Shown here: positions 25,189-35,431 of the stretch, one piece after another
Layout: each line of letters opens with the position of its first letter
Position numbering within the stretch: the first letter of the stretch is position 1
Source: Sequoia sempervirens
Lineage: Eukaryota > Streptophyta > Pinopsida > Cupressales > Cupressaceae
Direction: 5' to 3'
Assembly (NCBI GenBank): GCA_007258455.2
Contig: VDFB02296855.1
Coordinates: 62,001 to 126,000 of the forward strand
DNA length: 64,000 nucleotides
Program-made: the position numbers and the translations under genes
The notes under the pieces: model-generated
The model's input: only the letters and a program-made list of their open reading frames with translations
Told to the model about the DNA's origin: nothing
The model's database searches: none

Positions 25189-25440
25189 GTTTACAAAGTT
25201 AAAGAGAAAGTGGTTGAACAACCTCATGTGGTTTCTTCCATTCCTCCCCTTAGGGAAGAAAAGAAACCTATGGTTGTGTTAGCTCTCAAAAATGCAAGTG
25301 GAAAACCTCAAGAGGCTACCAATCTCTTGGTACATTTTAGGGTAACAGACAAGGTCAAATGAATTGAACCTTCTACTCTTCAGGTGCTACTAAACCTAGG
25401 TAGGTATACCTATATGAATGAAGCAGACTTAATGTAAAAA
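25189..25440 (+). pseudogene. Tail of gag-protease polyprotein
   Basis: Continuing plus-strand text such as VVLALKNASGKPQEATNLLV and PSTLQVLLNLGRYTYMNEAD, with a TGA at about 25361. It stops where the unclassified insertion begins, and related coding-like sequence resumes near 27133 (VDQLGPTQMQLEKK). Confidence 0.5.
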
Positions 25441-27130
25441 TATCTCCTTAAATGCTTTGTCCACAATGGCAGATGGGAGTGAACAAATGAAATCAAGATT
25501 GGTATAAATCATATAGCAATATTCAATACTAAATCCTAATAAGTTCAATTAACAGATGTAAAGAAAATGAATGAAATCTGAATGGTGAAATTGTAGAGAC
25601 CAGTGCCTTATTAGGTGTGCAGAGTCAAATGAAATAGAGATGGACAACTTATTCTTGCAGAAAATCAAATTGTTTGGCATATGTTTTGTTTATAACTTGT
25701 ATAAAAATGCAAGACTATGACTACTAAGCTCTTCTTTAATAATCCAGATGAATTTCCCTGATTACTATGATCAACCAAAAGGATTTAATCTTTCCTTGAA
25801 AGAACCAATAAATTAACCACACAGATACAACAAATGTGCACCGATAAACTGAATATAAACTTGTTATATCAATTTAAACAACTATAAAGCATGAATCTTG
25901 GAGACAACTTACTAATACTTTCAATAAATTCAACAGAACATTGAAACCAAAAATGAACCGCCACATCAACTGATTTTCATTAATATCTCCATTTGAAAAC
26001 ATGCATCATAGTCTCTATTTTGATAACTTTATTCTAGTACTGTTTAATATCTAACCTAATCTAATCTAATGTCTAATGATCTCCATTCACAATTGGGAAT
26101 GAATATTTATACACTAGCATCTGAAAGAATAGATCGCTTCACATTCACATGTCGACCATCAACCGTATTCGGGCATTCACATGTCGGCCAACTGTTGCAT
26201 TCGGGCTTTTGTTAATCATTAGCAAACATTCACCATGACATTCTCCAGTCATATGGAAGTCTAATGTATCACCGAAAAATATCCCTTTGATCCTTGTGTT
26301 TCGCTGTGACATTCTGATGTCAGGAAGATGTCCCATAGATCACCATGTCTTACTGAAATGTCTCCAAGATACATTCTTGTCACCGTGACAATACCATTCT
26401 CACACTGACATAATCTTTTTGTGCTTTATCAGTGAGACCCAATGTATTCGCCAAGACCATACTCTAAAGATACTGACTCTTACCAAGATGTATATCTTTA
26501 TGTTGTCGGTCGGTAAGACATTTTAAATTCGCCAAGATCTCATCCCGAACACCGATTAGCCTGGCCGATACATTGTTTGTTCGCTTAGTCGGTAAGACAC
26601 GATACACTCGGTAAGACCTTACCCTGACATCCTTTGGCTTGACCGAAATGAAACTTCGTCTACTAATCGGTAAGACATAAAGATTTCGCTATGACCTCAT
26701 TTCAATGATATTTCTCTCGCTAATATGTTCTTCCTATTGTGGATCGGTAAGACACAATATGTTCGGTGAAACATTACTCTGATGACATGACTGTTGCTGA
26801 TATATCCTCTGTCGCCGAGACAATGTGTGTATCTTGACAAATGGTGCATGCATATGATTTATGATCGCTCTGACACCAAGGAAGTCTTGCCGAGATGCTG
26901 CAACAAATGTATATTAGCACAAATGCATTATGGATCAGGGAAACCATGATGTCCTCATGTCGATATGGACTATAATATGAAAAATGCATGACCCGTTGGA
27001 AACTATGGGACCACATGGAAAAATATGGGCAGAATGCTATGAAGAAAAACCCTTGTGCTCATGACGAGGACTCATATGGAAACTTAGAGGTATGAAAAAC
27101 TTGTGAAATTATTTAAAATTTTACAATTCC
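25441..27130. mobile_element. Unclassified 1.7-kb insertion with GGTAAGAC repeats
   Basis: The unit starts tgtaaaaatatc and ends caattccaaca, so it has TG...CA ends like a solo LTR, but no target duplication was found. It differs from its surroundings in having many CpG dinucleotides. The motif cggtaagac recurs near 26517, 26590, 26612, 26662 and 26744. A pair of about 33-bp repeats (attcacatgtcg..ccgtattcggg and attcacatgtcg..gcattcggg) lies at 26138-26205. No convincing coding frame. Confidence 0.45.
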
Positions 27131-27560
27131 AACAGGTTGATCAACTGGGTCCTACACAAATGCAACTTGAAAAAAAATATAAAAAATAGAGGTGCTAGAG
27201 AGCATAGGCATAGATGACATACCCTTGCTCATAGGTTACATGATGAATTAAGCAAAGAAAAAAAAAATCCAAACTCGATCAAAGAAATTCATGACCAACC
27301 GCCACAACAAACCAATCCAATACAACAACCACAATAAGAGTTGAAATCTTCTCTAGACATTTCGAACTCTTGTTGTGATTAACTTGGATGACAATAATGA
27401 GGTCACTTGAATTGATGAAGAGGTGCATAATGAATTTAATACACTATTTTCCTCTTCCATGAGTTTAGAAGAAAAATCTCCTAAAAAAGAGTGTTAAACC
27501 TAGTGCTACCCCTAGTTTAGAACTTGCTCTTGTCCCTTTGGCTAGTTGATCATCTTCAAT
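27131..27560 (+). pseudogene. Decayed C-terminal coding remnant of Gypsy element
   Basis: Plus-strand fragments such as VDQLGPTQMQLEKK and HDELSKEKKNPNSIKEIHDQ, with many stops and frame changes. They lie where the protease polyprotein would continue. No polymerase motifs appear. Confidence 0.4.
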
Positions 27561-27769
27561 ATACAATGAACATGACTAGGAAGCAAATGAACTTCTTTAG
27601 ATTGAATTTATTGTTCCTTACTATTCTTTTGTATTTTGGCATTTTCATTTTATTTTTTGTAATTTCATGTGTGTAATGTGATCCTCCATATTGTTTCATT
27701 TGACATTCTCTCTCTCTTTCTTATATTCCTCTATTTGTACCTTCATTCTTCTCTATGTCATAAATATTT

Positions 27770-28035
27770 TTCTTGTGTTTTCCTTTTGTGGATGACACAA
27801 GGTGTCGATAAATTCATGTCTCTTCCATGTTGACCCAAAATATTTTATTTTCATTTGTCCTTTTTTCTTCCTTTTGGGGATGACATAAGGTGCCAAGACA
27901 TTCATGTCTCTTCCATGTTGACCCAAAAGCTCTTCTTTTCATTTCTCTTTTGCATTTTTCTTTTGTTTTCCTTTTTAGGATGATGCAAGGCATCGAGACA
28001 CTCATGTTTCTTCCATGTTGAAACAAAAGGTTTTC
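27770..28035 (+). repeat. Three-copy tandem repeat in the 3' non-coding region
   Basis: Three direct copies of a unit of about 85-100 bp sharing tggatgacacaaggtg and cattcatgtctcttccatgt. They begin near 27780, 27873 and 27970. Units differ in T-rich linkers. Tandem repeats upstream of the 3' LTR are common in large plant Gypsy elements. Confidence 0.75.
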
Positions 28036-29239
28036 CTTTTTTTCTCTCTCTTTGTGTCACTCTTCTAGTTCTATGTGTATTTGGGGAATAGTGGCAGTTT
28101 TCAGCTCTGTAATATCATTATAGCAAAGAACATACTGACCCCAAATCCATAAATCCCTTATGTGTTTGGTGTTTCTCATTTTGGGAGCAACCCCTCTCTT
28201 CTCTTTTCTTTTGCATGACGTAGCTTTACTTGGAAACATATGACTTGGCATAGGGATTTCCAAGTTAGCTCTCATGTCTTTTTTGTTTGTATTTATCATT
28301 TTCTACTTAAAATTAATTGCTCACAGTATGATGTTTAACAATTTCTTTAAAGTGGGAGCATACATTATCATTATTCTTTTGAATTTTTATTTTTCATGGT
28401 TCATGGTGTAGTATTATTACTTTATACAATGTTTTTTTTTGCTTTGTGGATGACATTGGGTGTGATGTCCTTCAAGAGTGTGATCTCTCTTAGCATATTA
28501 CATTCCTCTTAGTGGTTTGATGTGATGTACTACATCCCCTAAGTTGTGAATCTTTTATTCTTTGATTGGTACTCTCTTGGAGACATTAGGCACAATGTTC
28601 CCTAAGTTAAACACCTTGCATGAACTAAGCAAGACTCTTTTGGACATTATTTACATTTTGCATTTTACATGTTGCATTGATATGGCCACCTTGCATAACA
28701 TAGCTTGTATTCTTGTAAAGCCATCATATTTGTTCATGAGTTCCAAGCATACAAAGTTTTGAGCGGGAAGCCCAACTGAGGCATGACTTTACCCATAGCC
28801 ACTTTCATGTGTGTGTGAGTGCATACCAACCATGAGTGTATGTGTCTCACCCTGTTAGGACTTCTCACCTGAAAAACAACTTGAAGTTTCATTTCCTCAA
28901 AGTGAGTATTCATTTTTCAAACAAATAGCATAGATCTAATCCATAACAGATTGGACAAACCACCAAAGCTTGATCTACCCCTTTCACATTTCATGTCGTT
29001 TCATTTTATTTTTGTCTTTGGAAATGCATGCTTGTGCCTTGTTGTTTCTCTTTAGCATTTCAAGTGTGTTCCTTTGTGCTTATGTTGGTTTTCCATAGGA
29101 CCTTGGTCTTGGGGGCTTACAAACCCCCCTTGGTCATGGTTGTCCTATCTTCCTAGAATTGGTACATTCGTACACCCCTTGATCATTGTTATATTTGGTA
29201 TACTTTAGTGTGAGTTTGAAGTGAGTTCCTCCTCTAACT
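28036..29239 (+). other. Non-coding 3' region of Gypsy element
   Basis: No open frame of note. A related phrase, tttgtggatgacattgggtg, near 28446 looks like another decayed unit of the upstream tandem repeat. Confidence 0.5.
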
Positions 29240-29254
29240 AAAGTGGGGGCTATA
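29240..29254 (+). promoter_or_regulatory. Polypurine tract before 3' LTR
   Basis: aaagtgggggctata immediately precedes the LTR start TGTAATGACAG. This position and composition fit a Gypsy plus-strand primer. Confidence 0.8.
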
Positions 29255-29366
29255 TGTAATGACAGAAAAATTTTCCCTTAACTTGGCCTTGATTTAGTGT
29301 TGTAATATGCCTAACATTTTCACATTAGATCCTAGGCCATTATGAACTAAATCAACATCAATGGTA

Positions 29367-30153
29367 GGATTTGTGTAGGATCATCATGGAAAAAACAGGC
29401 CCTTAAGTGGCGAAAAATTTAGAAAAATTGAAGTTAGTCAACTTGATGTAAAAATTTGAATAAGTTATCTATATTATTTCTAAAATATGTAAGAATACAA
29501 TTTGTAGAAAATTGAATTTAGTTTATAAACTAATAGGTTTATTTTTTTTAAAATCTATTTGGTGAAAATTTGAAATTTCAATGTAGTAGTGCTTAAATTT
29601 CAAGAAAAACATAAGAAGTAGGTGTATTTTTGACCACCCTAACCATAATAAAATTATAATATTTCTTTTATAAGATTTTATATGTAAGTAGAGGACTCAT
29701 GTCCCGATGTGATGCATATATTTTTGTAATATTTTTCCAAGTAATTAATTAATTATTAATTTTTTATTACAACTTTTTAAAAATATAAAAACTCGTATGT
29801 ATGAGCACCTTAACTTGCTCAAAACTTCATGAAATTCATTTTTTTTTATTAATCCTATAGTATATGAAGCATATAATTTGATGCATGTTTTGGATTCAAA
29901 AAATGTTATACCGTTTCAAAGCTATAGATGTTTTTCAATAATCATATCAATTAGGACTTTAGTCATAATTCAAATAGAAAATGAATAATAATTATTTATT
30001 AAATTAAAATTAAAGCATAATTTATATTGGTTGAAAGCCGATAATCTCCTTTAAAAACCCCTTTTGTTTCATCAATTTTGGGTTAAAAAAAGTCATCAGC
30101 CACATACCCATCATATCGCCACTTTTTGGCCCATCATGATCTTGCGCATACTC
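29367..30153 (-). mobile_element. Inverted-repeat element, family C copy 2
   Basis: 787 bp in reverse orientation within the 3' LTR. Left end ggatttgtgtaggatcatca, right end reversed gagtatgcgcaagatcatga. The matching position in the uninterrupted 5' LTR (19505-19512) reads atagtacc. Here the flanks are ggta and agta, consistent with a 4-bp duplication of the empty-site agta with one change. Confidence 0.82.
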
Positions 30154-30739
30154 AGTACCCTACTTAAGTGTTGTGAAGTGTTGTAACACACTTTCAAAGT
30201 TTTATAAGGTCATGTTAATGAAATACACCTAATAAACCTCTTTTGTGCATTAATATTTCCTTATTTTAAAGTGTTGTAAAGTTTTGTAACACACTTTCAC
30301 ACTTTTCTAGGCTTTTCATTAATAATTAGGCTTTGTTATGCTTTAATTGGCCCTATTCTCAACCACAAGCCTCATTTATGTGTATTTTTTAGGATAATCT
30401 TGAAAAAACCATTTAAAACATCAAAATCTTGAAAAACCCACATCAAAAAGCTAATGTGGGACTCATTCGCCATTCTAGGTGAATGAGTCCCCTTAGGTGG
30501 GACTCATTCACCCAGAGTGGAGAATCAGTTCCATTTAACTCAAAATAAAAATTAATTTAAATCTTTGGTAGGATTTTATTCTCCAAGATCCAATGTCGAC
30601 TTGTAGTGTTGTAATTTCAGGAATTCTTGCATAATTGAGTATAAATACAAGCTCCTTTCATTCATTTTACACCTAGAAAGTTGAATAAGCATTCTTATAG
30701 AAATTTTATTTTCACAAGAGAAATCAAGAGCATTCAAGG

Positions 30740-32344
30740 TGAACCATAGATTTTATAGTGTAGAATGCTATGACTCTCATTTGCTCAATTAGGGTCTTTC
30801 ACCTAATGGAAAGAGATACATCCCACACCCAAAAATGTAGGTGGTTTACTCAATCTAAGGTATGCATGATGAAATTATGACTAAATGAAATTATCTAGAT
30901 GCAGATAATTGATAAAATTGATTGATTAGTAATGTAAAACTATTGAAATTTAAATTGTTTGAAAACACATTATGTAATGCAAAAACACCTAGAAATGTGA
31001 ACAAAACTAGACAAAAATGGATGAAACTGAAAGTGTGCACCTGAGATATGGATGGAGACTAGAAATGAATTCTAGAATTTTGTTGATCCTAATTTTTAGA
31101 CCTTGTGGGACTCATTTTTCATTCTAGGCGAATCAGTCCCAGTTTTCGAAAACTAAACCAAAGCCCATTTTAGACAAAAGGGTATCCAAAAATGTAGAAA
31201 ACTAAAAAAAATCCTAGAAGTGAGACTCATTCTCCATCCATGGTGAATGATTTGACATTTGAATTTATAAGAATTCAAAAGAGGTAAGAGGATCTCTCGG
31301 TCTGCACCTTGGTTCTCTACAGGTGTCTATTACTGAAACTCTAACTTTTGAACTTGAAAGTGACTTTTTGTTGATATTTTTCCTTATACAATGAAGAGAA
31401 GACCCAAAAAACTTTTCAATTTGACTCTTAATGATTTTCAAGCCACCAAGATGCCTAAATCTGCAAAGACACAAGAAGAGAAAGATAAATATTAGATGCT
31501 AGGGCATGGGGGTTTGCCTTGGTCAAACCCCTTTTAGGTAATTAAACCAAAATAGTGAAATAATATGATGAAACATACAATAATGGAGTTATTACCTTGC
31601 CATGGTCATTGTTCTTGAATTTTTCTAGCAAAACATGAAGAATCTCCCCTTGAATGTTTGAAAATTACTATCTTAATGACTTGAAATGATGAAACCCTAA
31701 CTTTCTTAACTTGAGATGGAAGAATGATGGATGAATAATGAAGAACGATTATGATTTAGGGTTTGGAGACTTATATTTATAGGAAATTTACCTTATTTTC
31801 CTGTAAATTGGATCCCTAAGGCCGACATGTAAAAATGATAAACTTAAATTCTAAAATTTCCTGCTCAAAAGTTTAAAATAGTCCAAATGGGACTCATTTG
31901 CCACCTTGGGTCAATTAGTCCCACCTGGTAGGTACTTATTCACCACTGGTGGTGAATTAGTCCAAGTGGCACCCATTTAATAGCTAAGATGCTAGGAAGT
32001 TAAGAAGTAAGGTTTATATGGTGACTTTGTTGGGTATTTCATCAAATATTGTCTCAGGATGCATAATAAGGCATAATAGGATCTTATTAGTGATGTTGTG
32101 AAGGTCATTTAGGGCTTGGGTCACATAATTCAATGTGAAAGTGTGATTAAATACACTTTACAACACTAAAATGAGTTCCACATAGCCTAAGAAGGCACAA
32201 GAACCAATGTGAATGTGTAAAACACATTACAATACTAGGTTAAGGTAAATTTTATTTTGTAACCCTTCTAGATTAATGTGATAATGTAATTAAATAGGGT
32301 TCACTAAGTTTAGAAAATCATGAAAGTCCTTTACAACACCTTTA
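30740..32344 (-). mobile_element. Inverted LTR copy nested in the 3' LTR
   Basis: About 1.6 kb homologous, in the same orientation on the plus strand, to 12358-14030, so it is the same LTR family in reverse relative to its host LTR. Its left edge, tgaaccatagatttt, reversed ends ...ggttca, a proper LTR end. Its right side lacks roughly the first 150 bp of the LTR. Palindromes are at 31108-31141, 31222-31254, 31889-31922 and 31931-31964. The join in the host LTR is after gcattcaagg, with about a dozen host bases lost. Confidence 0.72.
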
Positions 32345-33423
32345 CAAGACATTTTAGAGCAACATTCAAGCATTAATCATCATTTCAAAGACTTCATGCA
32401 TCATGTTTGTTATTGTACTAACAATTGTGGTGTAGGATTTTGTGATTCAAGCAAGTGTTTCATTCAATATCTATCTACTTTAAGAGAGAGCCAAAGTCTA
32501 CGTCCATTGCAGCCATTTCAAGCATACTTGTAGTACCTTATTGCTAGAGTTGGGTGAGCTGCAACATCATATCTTGTTTATTCATCATTCTCCTTTATTA
32601 TTTTATTTCATTTCAAGGATTGATTTCCAACAAGGGGTTTGACCAAGGAAAACCCCTATCCACTAACCCCACAACATTTTTCCCTAGCCTTTGTGTGTGA
32701 TTTGTACATCTAGGCTATAGATTTTTTGAGGAGCAAGATTGGAGAAGAGTTACAAGTTGTTCAAAGTTGTCAAATTTGTCATCAAGCCTTGAAGAGCCTT
32801 GGAGAAGACCTATAAGTTGCAAATCGGAGATTCGGATAAGGAAATAACTTGGGAAGGATAGAGTAGATAGAGAAGAGAAGGATCAACTCTTGAAGTTACA
32901 AAAAATCCTAACCAAATTGATTCACCAATTTTGGTGAATAAGTCCCAATTCCAGCAAGTTTTCAGGAGTTTGTAGATTTGGATACCCTTTCGCTAGATTT
33001 GCGTTCCTATATAGTTTCCTAGAAATTGGAATAATTTTACCAACTTGGCGAATGAGTTCCAATCACTAGTAAAAGCATATTTTCAAGTGATTGAGACCTC
33101 CATTCATCTATCTTTAGTTTCCTAGGTGCACACCTTCCTATCTTCAGTTTTTGGTTTCATTTCATTCACTTTCATAGGTCATTATGTCTTAGTTTTCATT
33201 CAATTAGGGTTTAGGGTTCCATCTTGCATTTCATTATCTTTTTCAAGTCCAAACTTGGTGGTGAGCCCCTTAGTAGTTTGTATTCAACCCCAGGACAACC
33301 CTACCATAATATTTCTTTCCTCTTTTGCATTGAGATCTTTAGGGTTACCCTTGAATGGAATTGAAGGAGTTGGTATGCTCTATGACCAAAATCATATGAT
33401 ATCACCATCCCAAAAATCCATCA

Positions 33424-33620
33424 TGACAAAATTTGTAATGATCTTTGACAACTTTGACACTTCTTTAACCCTCCAATCTAACTTGCTCTAATAGTTTTTG
33501 GATCTCAAGCTTCAACAATCTTCAAATCTCCTCAATATTCAAATTGAAAACTCACCATACAGTGCAATCATAGTAGGAGGGTTCCAGAAAGAATAGTTCA
33601 AACTGTGAAACAATGTGTCA
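33424..33620. repeat. Copy 2 of the roughly 200-bp flanking repeat
   Basis: Direct copy of 19128-19325 (shared gacaactttgacacttcttt). It runs straight from the 3' LTR end to the start of the next LTR, which seems to have inserted at its right edge. Confidence 0.75.
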
Positions 33621-33627
33621 ACATTAT

Positions 33628-34102
33628 TGGTGTAATTAAATGTGTTGTACCTTGTCCTAGATCATAATTACACATTAGTTAAGTTTACTTAGGGACCACA
33701 TAGGAGGTTGTTGGAGATTTTCCACTTTTGGTGGACTTGACATGTCATTATTTTATCACTTCCACCTTTTGTGGACACATCATGTGATTATATCTCCACC
33801 TTTTGTGGGTGGTCCACCTTTTGTGGTGATTATCACATTATCTCTTTTCCACTTTAGGTGGAGGGATGACTTTTCATAGTTGTTTCATGTCATACGATTA
33901 CGACACTTGTCATAATATTATGCCCTTCTATGTTCACACCTTGGCTATATAACCAAGGGGTCTCCTATGTACTTTGTACAACCTATTCTATTCATTTGCA
34001 TTATTATAACATGCTTTATTCTTGTCATATTGTTTCTATCTCTTATGCTTGTGCCTCTATTAGCCCCATCTTGGGTGGCTACCTTCATAGCCAATTCTTA
34101 CA
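33628..34102 (+). mobile_element. LTR with CCACC-TTTT-GTGG palindromes, 5' LTR type
   Basis: About 475 bp, ending ..ttaca directly before a primer-binding site. A TATA-like gctatataac lies near 33944. It is homologous to 41212-41540 (shared gtttacttaggga, acacttgtcataat and the TATA region). It contains five inverted repeats at 33721-33735, 33761-33775, 33795-33809, 33813-33826 and 33848-33862 that the other copy lacks. The left boundary is approximate. Confidence 0.7.
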
Positions 34103-34115
34103 TGCTATCAGAGCC
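34103..34115 (+). promoter_or_regulatory. Primer-binding site (tRNA-Met type)
   Basis: tgctatcagagcc resembles TGGTATCAGAGCC, the usual plant initiator tRNA-Met primer site. It sits right after the LTR end. Confidence 0.75.
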
Positions 34116-34370
34116 ATTGGAGTGCCTCTAGTTAGTCTTTTGGAGAGATTCTTGGAGGGTTCCATTTTTGGCCTTGTATTGCAGGTGAATTTTTGGAGCT
34201 TTTTACATCAGATCTAAGCTCACCATTGCATTCAGAGTGTCCGAAATAGTTAGATTTTCCTTTTGTTTCGTCTCAGTTGGACATTAGAGGCTAAATCTGC
34301 AAAGGGTTGAAGATTAGAGGTGGTTCCTAGATCCAGGTGCTAGCTACTATTTTGAAGCATTTTCAACCAA
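34116..34370 (+). other. Internal start of LTR element, cut by gap
   Basis: Untranslated leader-like sequence after the primer site. It ends at the assembly gap, so the rest of the element cannot be judged. Confidence 0.5.
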
Positions 34371-34470
34371 NNNNNNNNNNNNNNNNNNNNNNNNNNNNNN
34401 NNNNNNNNNNNNNNNNNNNNNNNNNNNNNNNNNNNNNNNNNNNNNNNNNNNNNNNNNNNNNNNNNNNNNN
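34371..34470. other. Assembly gap of 100 N
   Basis: Exactly 100 unspecified bases, the usual placeholder for a gap of unknown size. Relationships across it are not reliable. Confidence 0.99.
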
Positions 34471-34504
34471 GTAAAACATTTTTTTTAAATCATATATAAA
34501 CCAA

Positions 34505-34575
34505 ATCGGATATCCGATTGAAAACAGATATCCGATTTTAAATGGATCTATCCGATTTGAAACAGATATCCGATA
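34505..34575. repeat. Palindromic GATATCCGAT repeat cluster
   Basis: A perfect 14-bp palindrome, atcggatatccgat (34505-34518), followed by three more tatccgat units spaced about 18-20 bp apart within a gatatccgatttnaaa-like period. Confidence 0.75.
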
Positions 34576-34708
34576 TTTCTGACAAAGAATTTATTGCCTT
34601 GGGATTAGCCTCGGGCTTGCTTTGGTATTTGGCTTGGACATGCCAATCCTAAGAAGTCAACACAAAAAATGTGTTTGACAACTCACCTTGTTTTTCTAGA
34701 CTTCGTCC

Positions 34709-35431
34709 ATGTGGCTGACGACTTTATTTTTAGCCAAAATTGATGAAACGAAAAGGGTTTGTAGAGGAGATTCTCAACTTTCCACCAATATAAATTATTC
34801 TTTACATTGAAATTAATAAATTATTATTATTCATTTTCTATTAGAATTCGACTAAAGTCGATTGATAGGTTGATTGAAAAACATCTATAACTTTCAAAGC
34901 GGTATCATATTTTTGAATCCAAAATATGTATTACATTTGTACTTGTATACTATAGGATTAAAAAAAAATTGAATTTTGAAGTTTTGACCAAGTTAAGGTG
35001 GTCAATACGAGTTTTTATATTTTTAAAAGTTGTAATAAAAATTCATAATTAATTATTTACTTGGAAAAAAATTACAAAAAAATATGCATCACATTCGAAC
35101 ATGAGTCCTCTACTTATATCTAAAATATTATAAAAAAATATCATTATTTTATTGTGGTTAGGGTGGTCAGAAAAAAACCTACTTCTTATTTTTCCCATAA
35201 AATTTAAGTACTACTACATTGAAATTTCAATTGTTCACCAAATAGACTTTTAAAAAAATAAAATAAACTTAGTAGTTTAGAAACTACATTCAATTTTCCA
35301 CATATTCTATTCTTACATATTTTTGAAATAAATTATTCAATTTTTTATGTCAAGTTGCCTAACTCTGATTTTTTAAAATTTTCATTGCCACTTAATGGCC
35401 TATTTTTTCCATCATGATCCTGCACATACCC
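34709..35431 (+). mobile_element. Inverted-repeat element, family C copy 3 (left end missing)
   Basis: Homologous to the right 90 percent of the family. It starts at catgtggctgacgact and ends with the intact right terminus gatcctgcacataccc. The left inverted repeat is absent. It interrupts the gag region of the following Gypsy copy, whose sequence resumes at aaagaaagaacatatgtgga. Confidence 0.8.

Larger units (their letters stand above)
19400..33423 (+). mobile_element. Gypsy element with gag-protease only, nested insertions
   Basis: The 5' LTR (19400-21176) and the interrupted 3' LTR (29255-33423) are the same sequence in the same orientation. The 3' LTR is preceded by a purine tract, aaagtgggggctata. 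Between them lie a gag region, a zinc-binding and protease-like region, a tandem repeat and long non-coding DNA. No reverse transcriptase, RNase H or integrase was seen, so the element would depend on enzymes from relatives. Later insertions are the inverted-repeat element at 21318-22105, an unclassified unit at about 25441-27130, another inverted-repeat element at 29367-30153 and an inverted LTR at 30740-32344. The flanks (tcaat, tgaca) do not form a clear target duplication. Confidence 0.8.
29255..33423 (+). mobile_element. 3' LTR of palindrome-bearing Gypsy element, twice interrupted
   Basis: LTR pieces are 29255-29366, 30154-30739 and about 32345-33423. Together they give about 1.78 kb, matching the 5' LTR. 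Palindromes from the LTR proper are at 30458-30491, 30499-30532, 32914-32945 and 33022-33060. Insertions are the element at 29367-30153 and an inverted LTR copy at 30740-32344. Confidence 0.78.

Noticed and set aside
12045..33060. CRISPR-like array from the repeated palindromes
   Set aside because: The copies are unevenly spaced over 21 kb, lie inside LTRs, and the DNA is clearly plant retroelement sequence. There are no spacers or cas genes.
33200..33220. Telomere-like tttaggg repeats
   Set aside because: Only one or two units occur, as in ordinary AT-rich sequence.
33126..33491. 121-codon plus-strand ORF
   Set aside because: It spans the LTR end and the flanking repeat. The 5' LTR equivalent (20873-21106) has a different frame structure, so it is chance.
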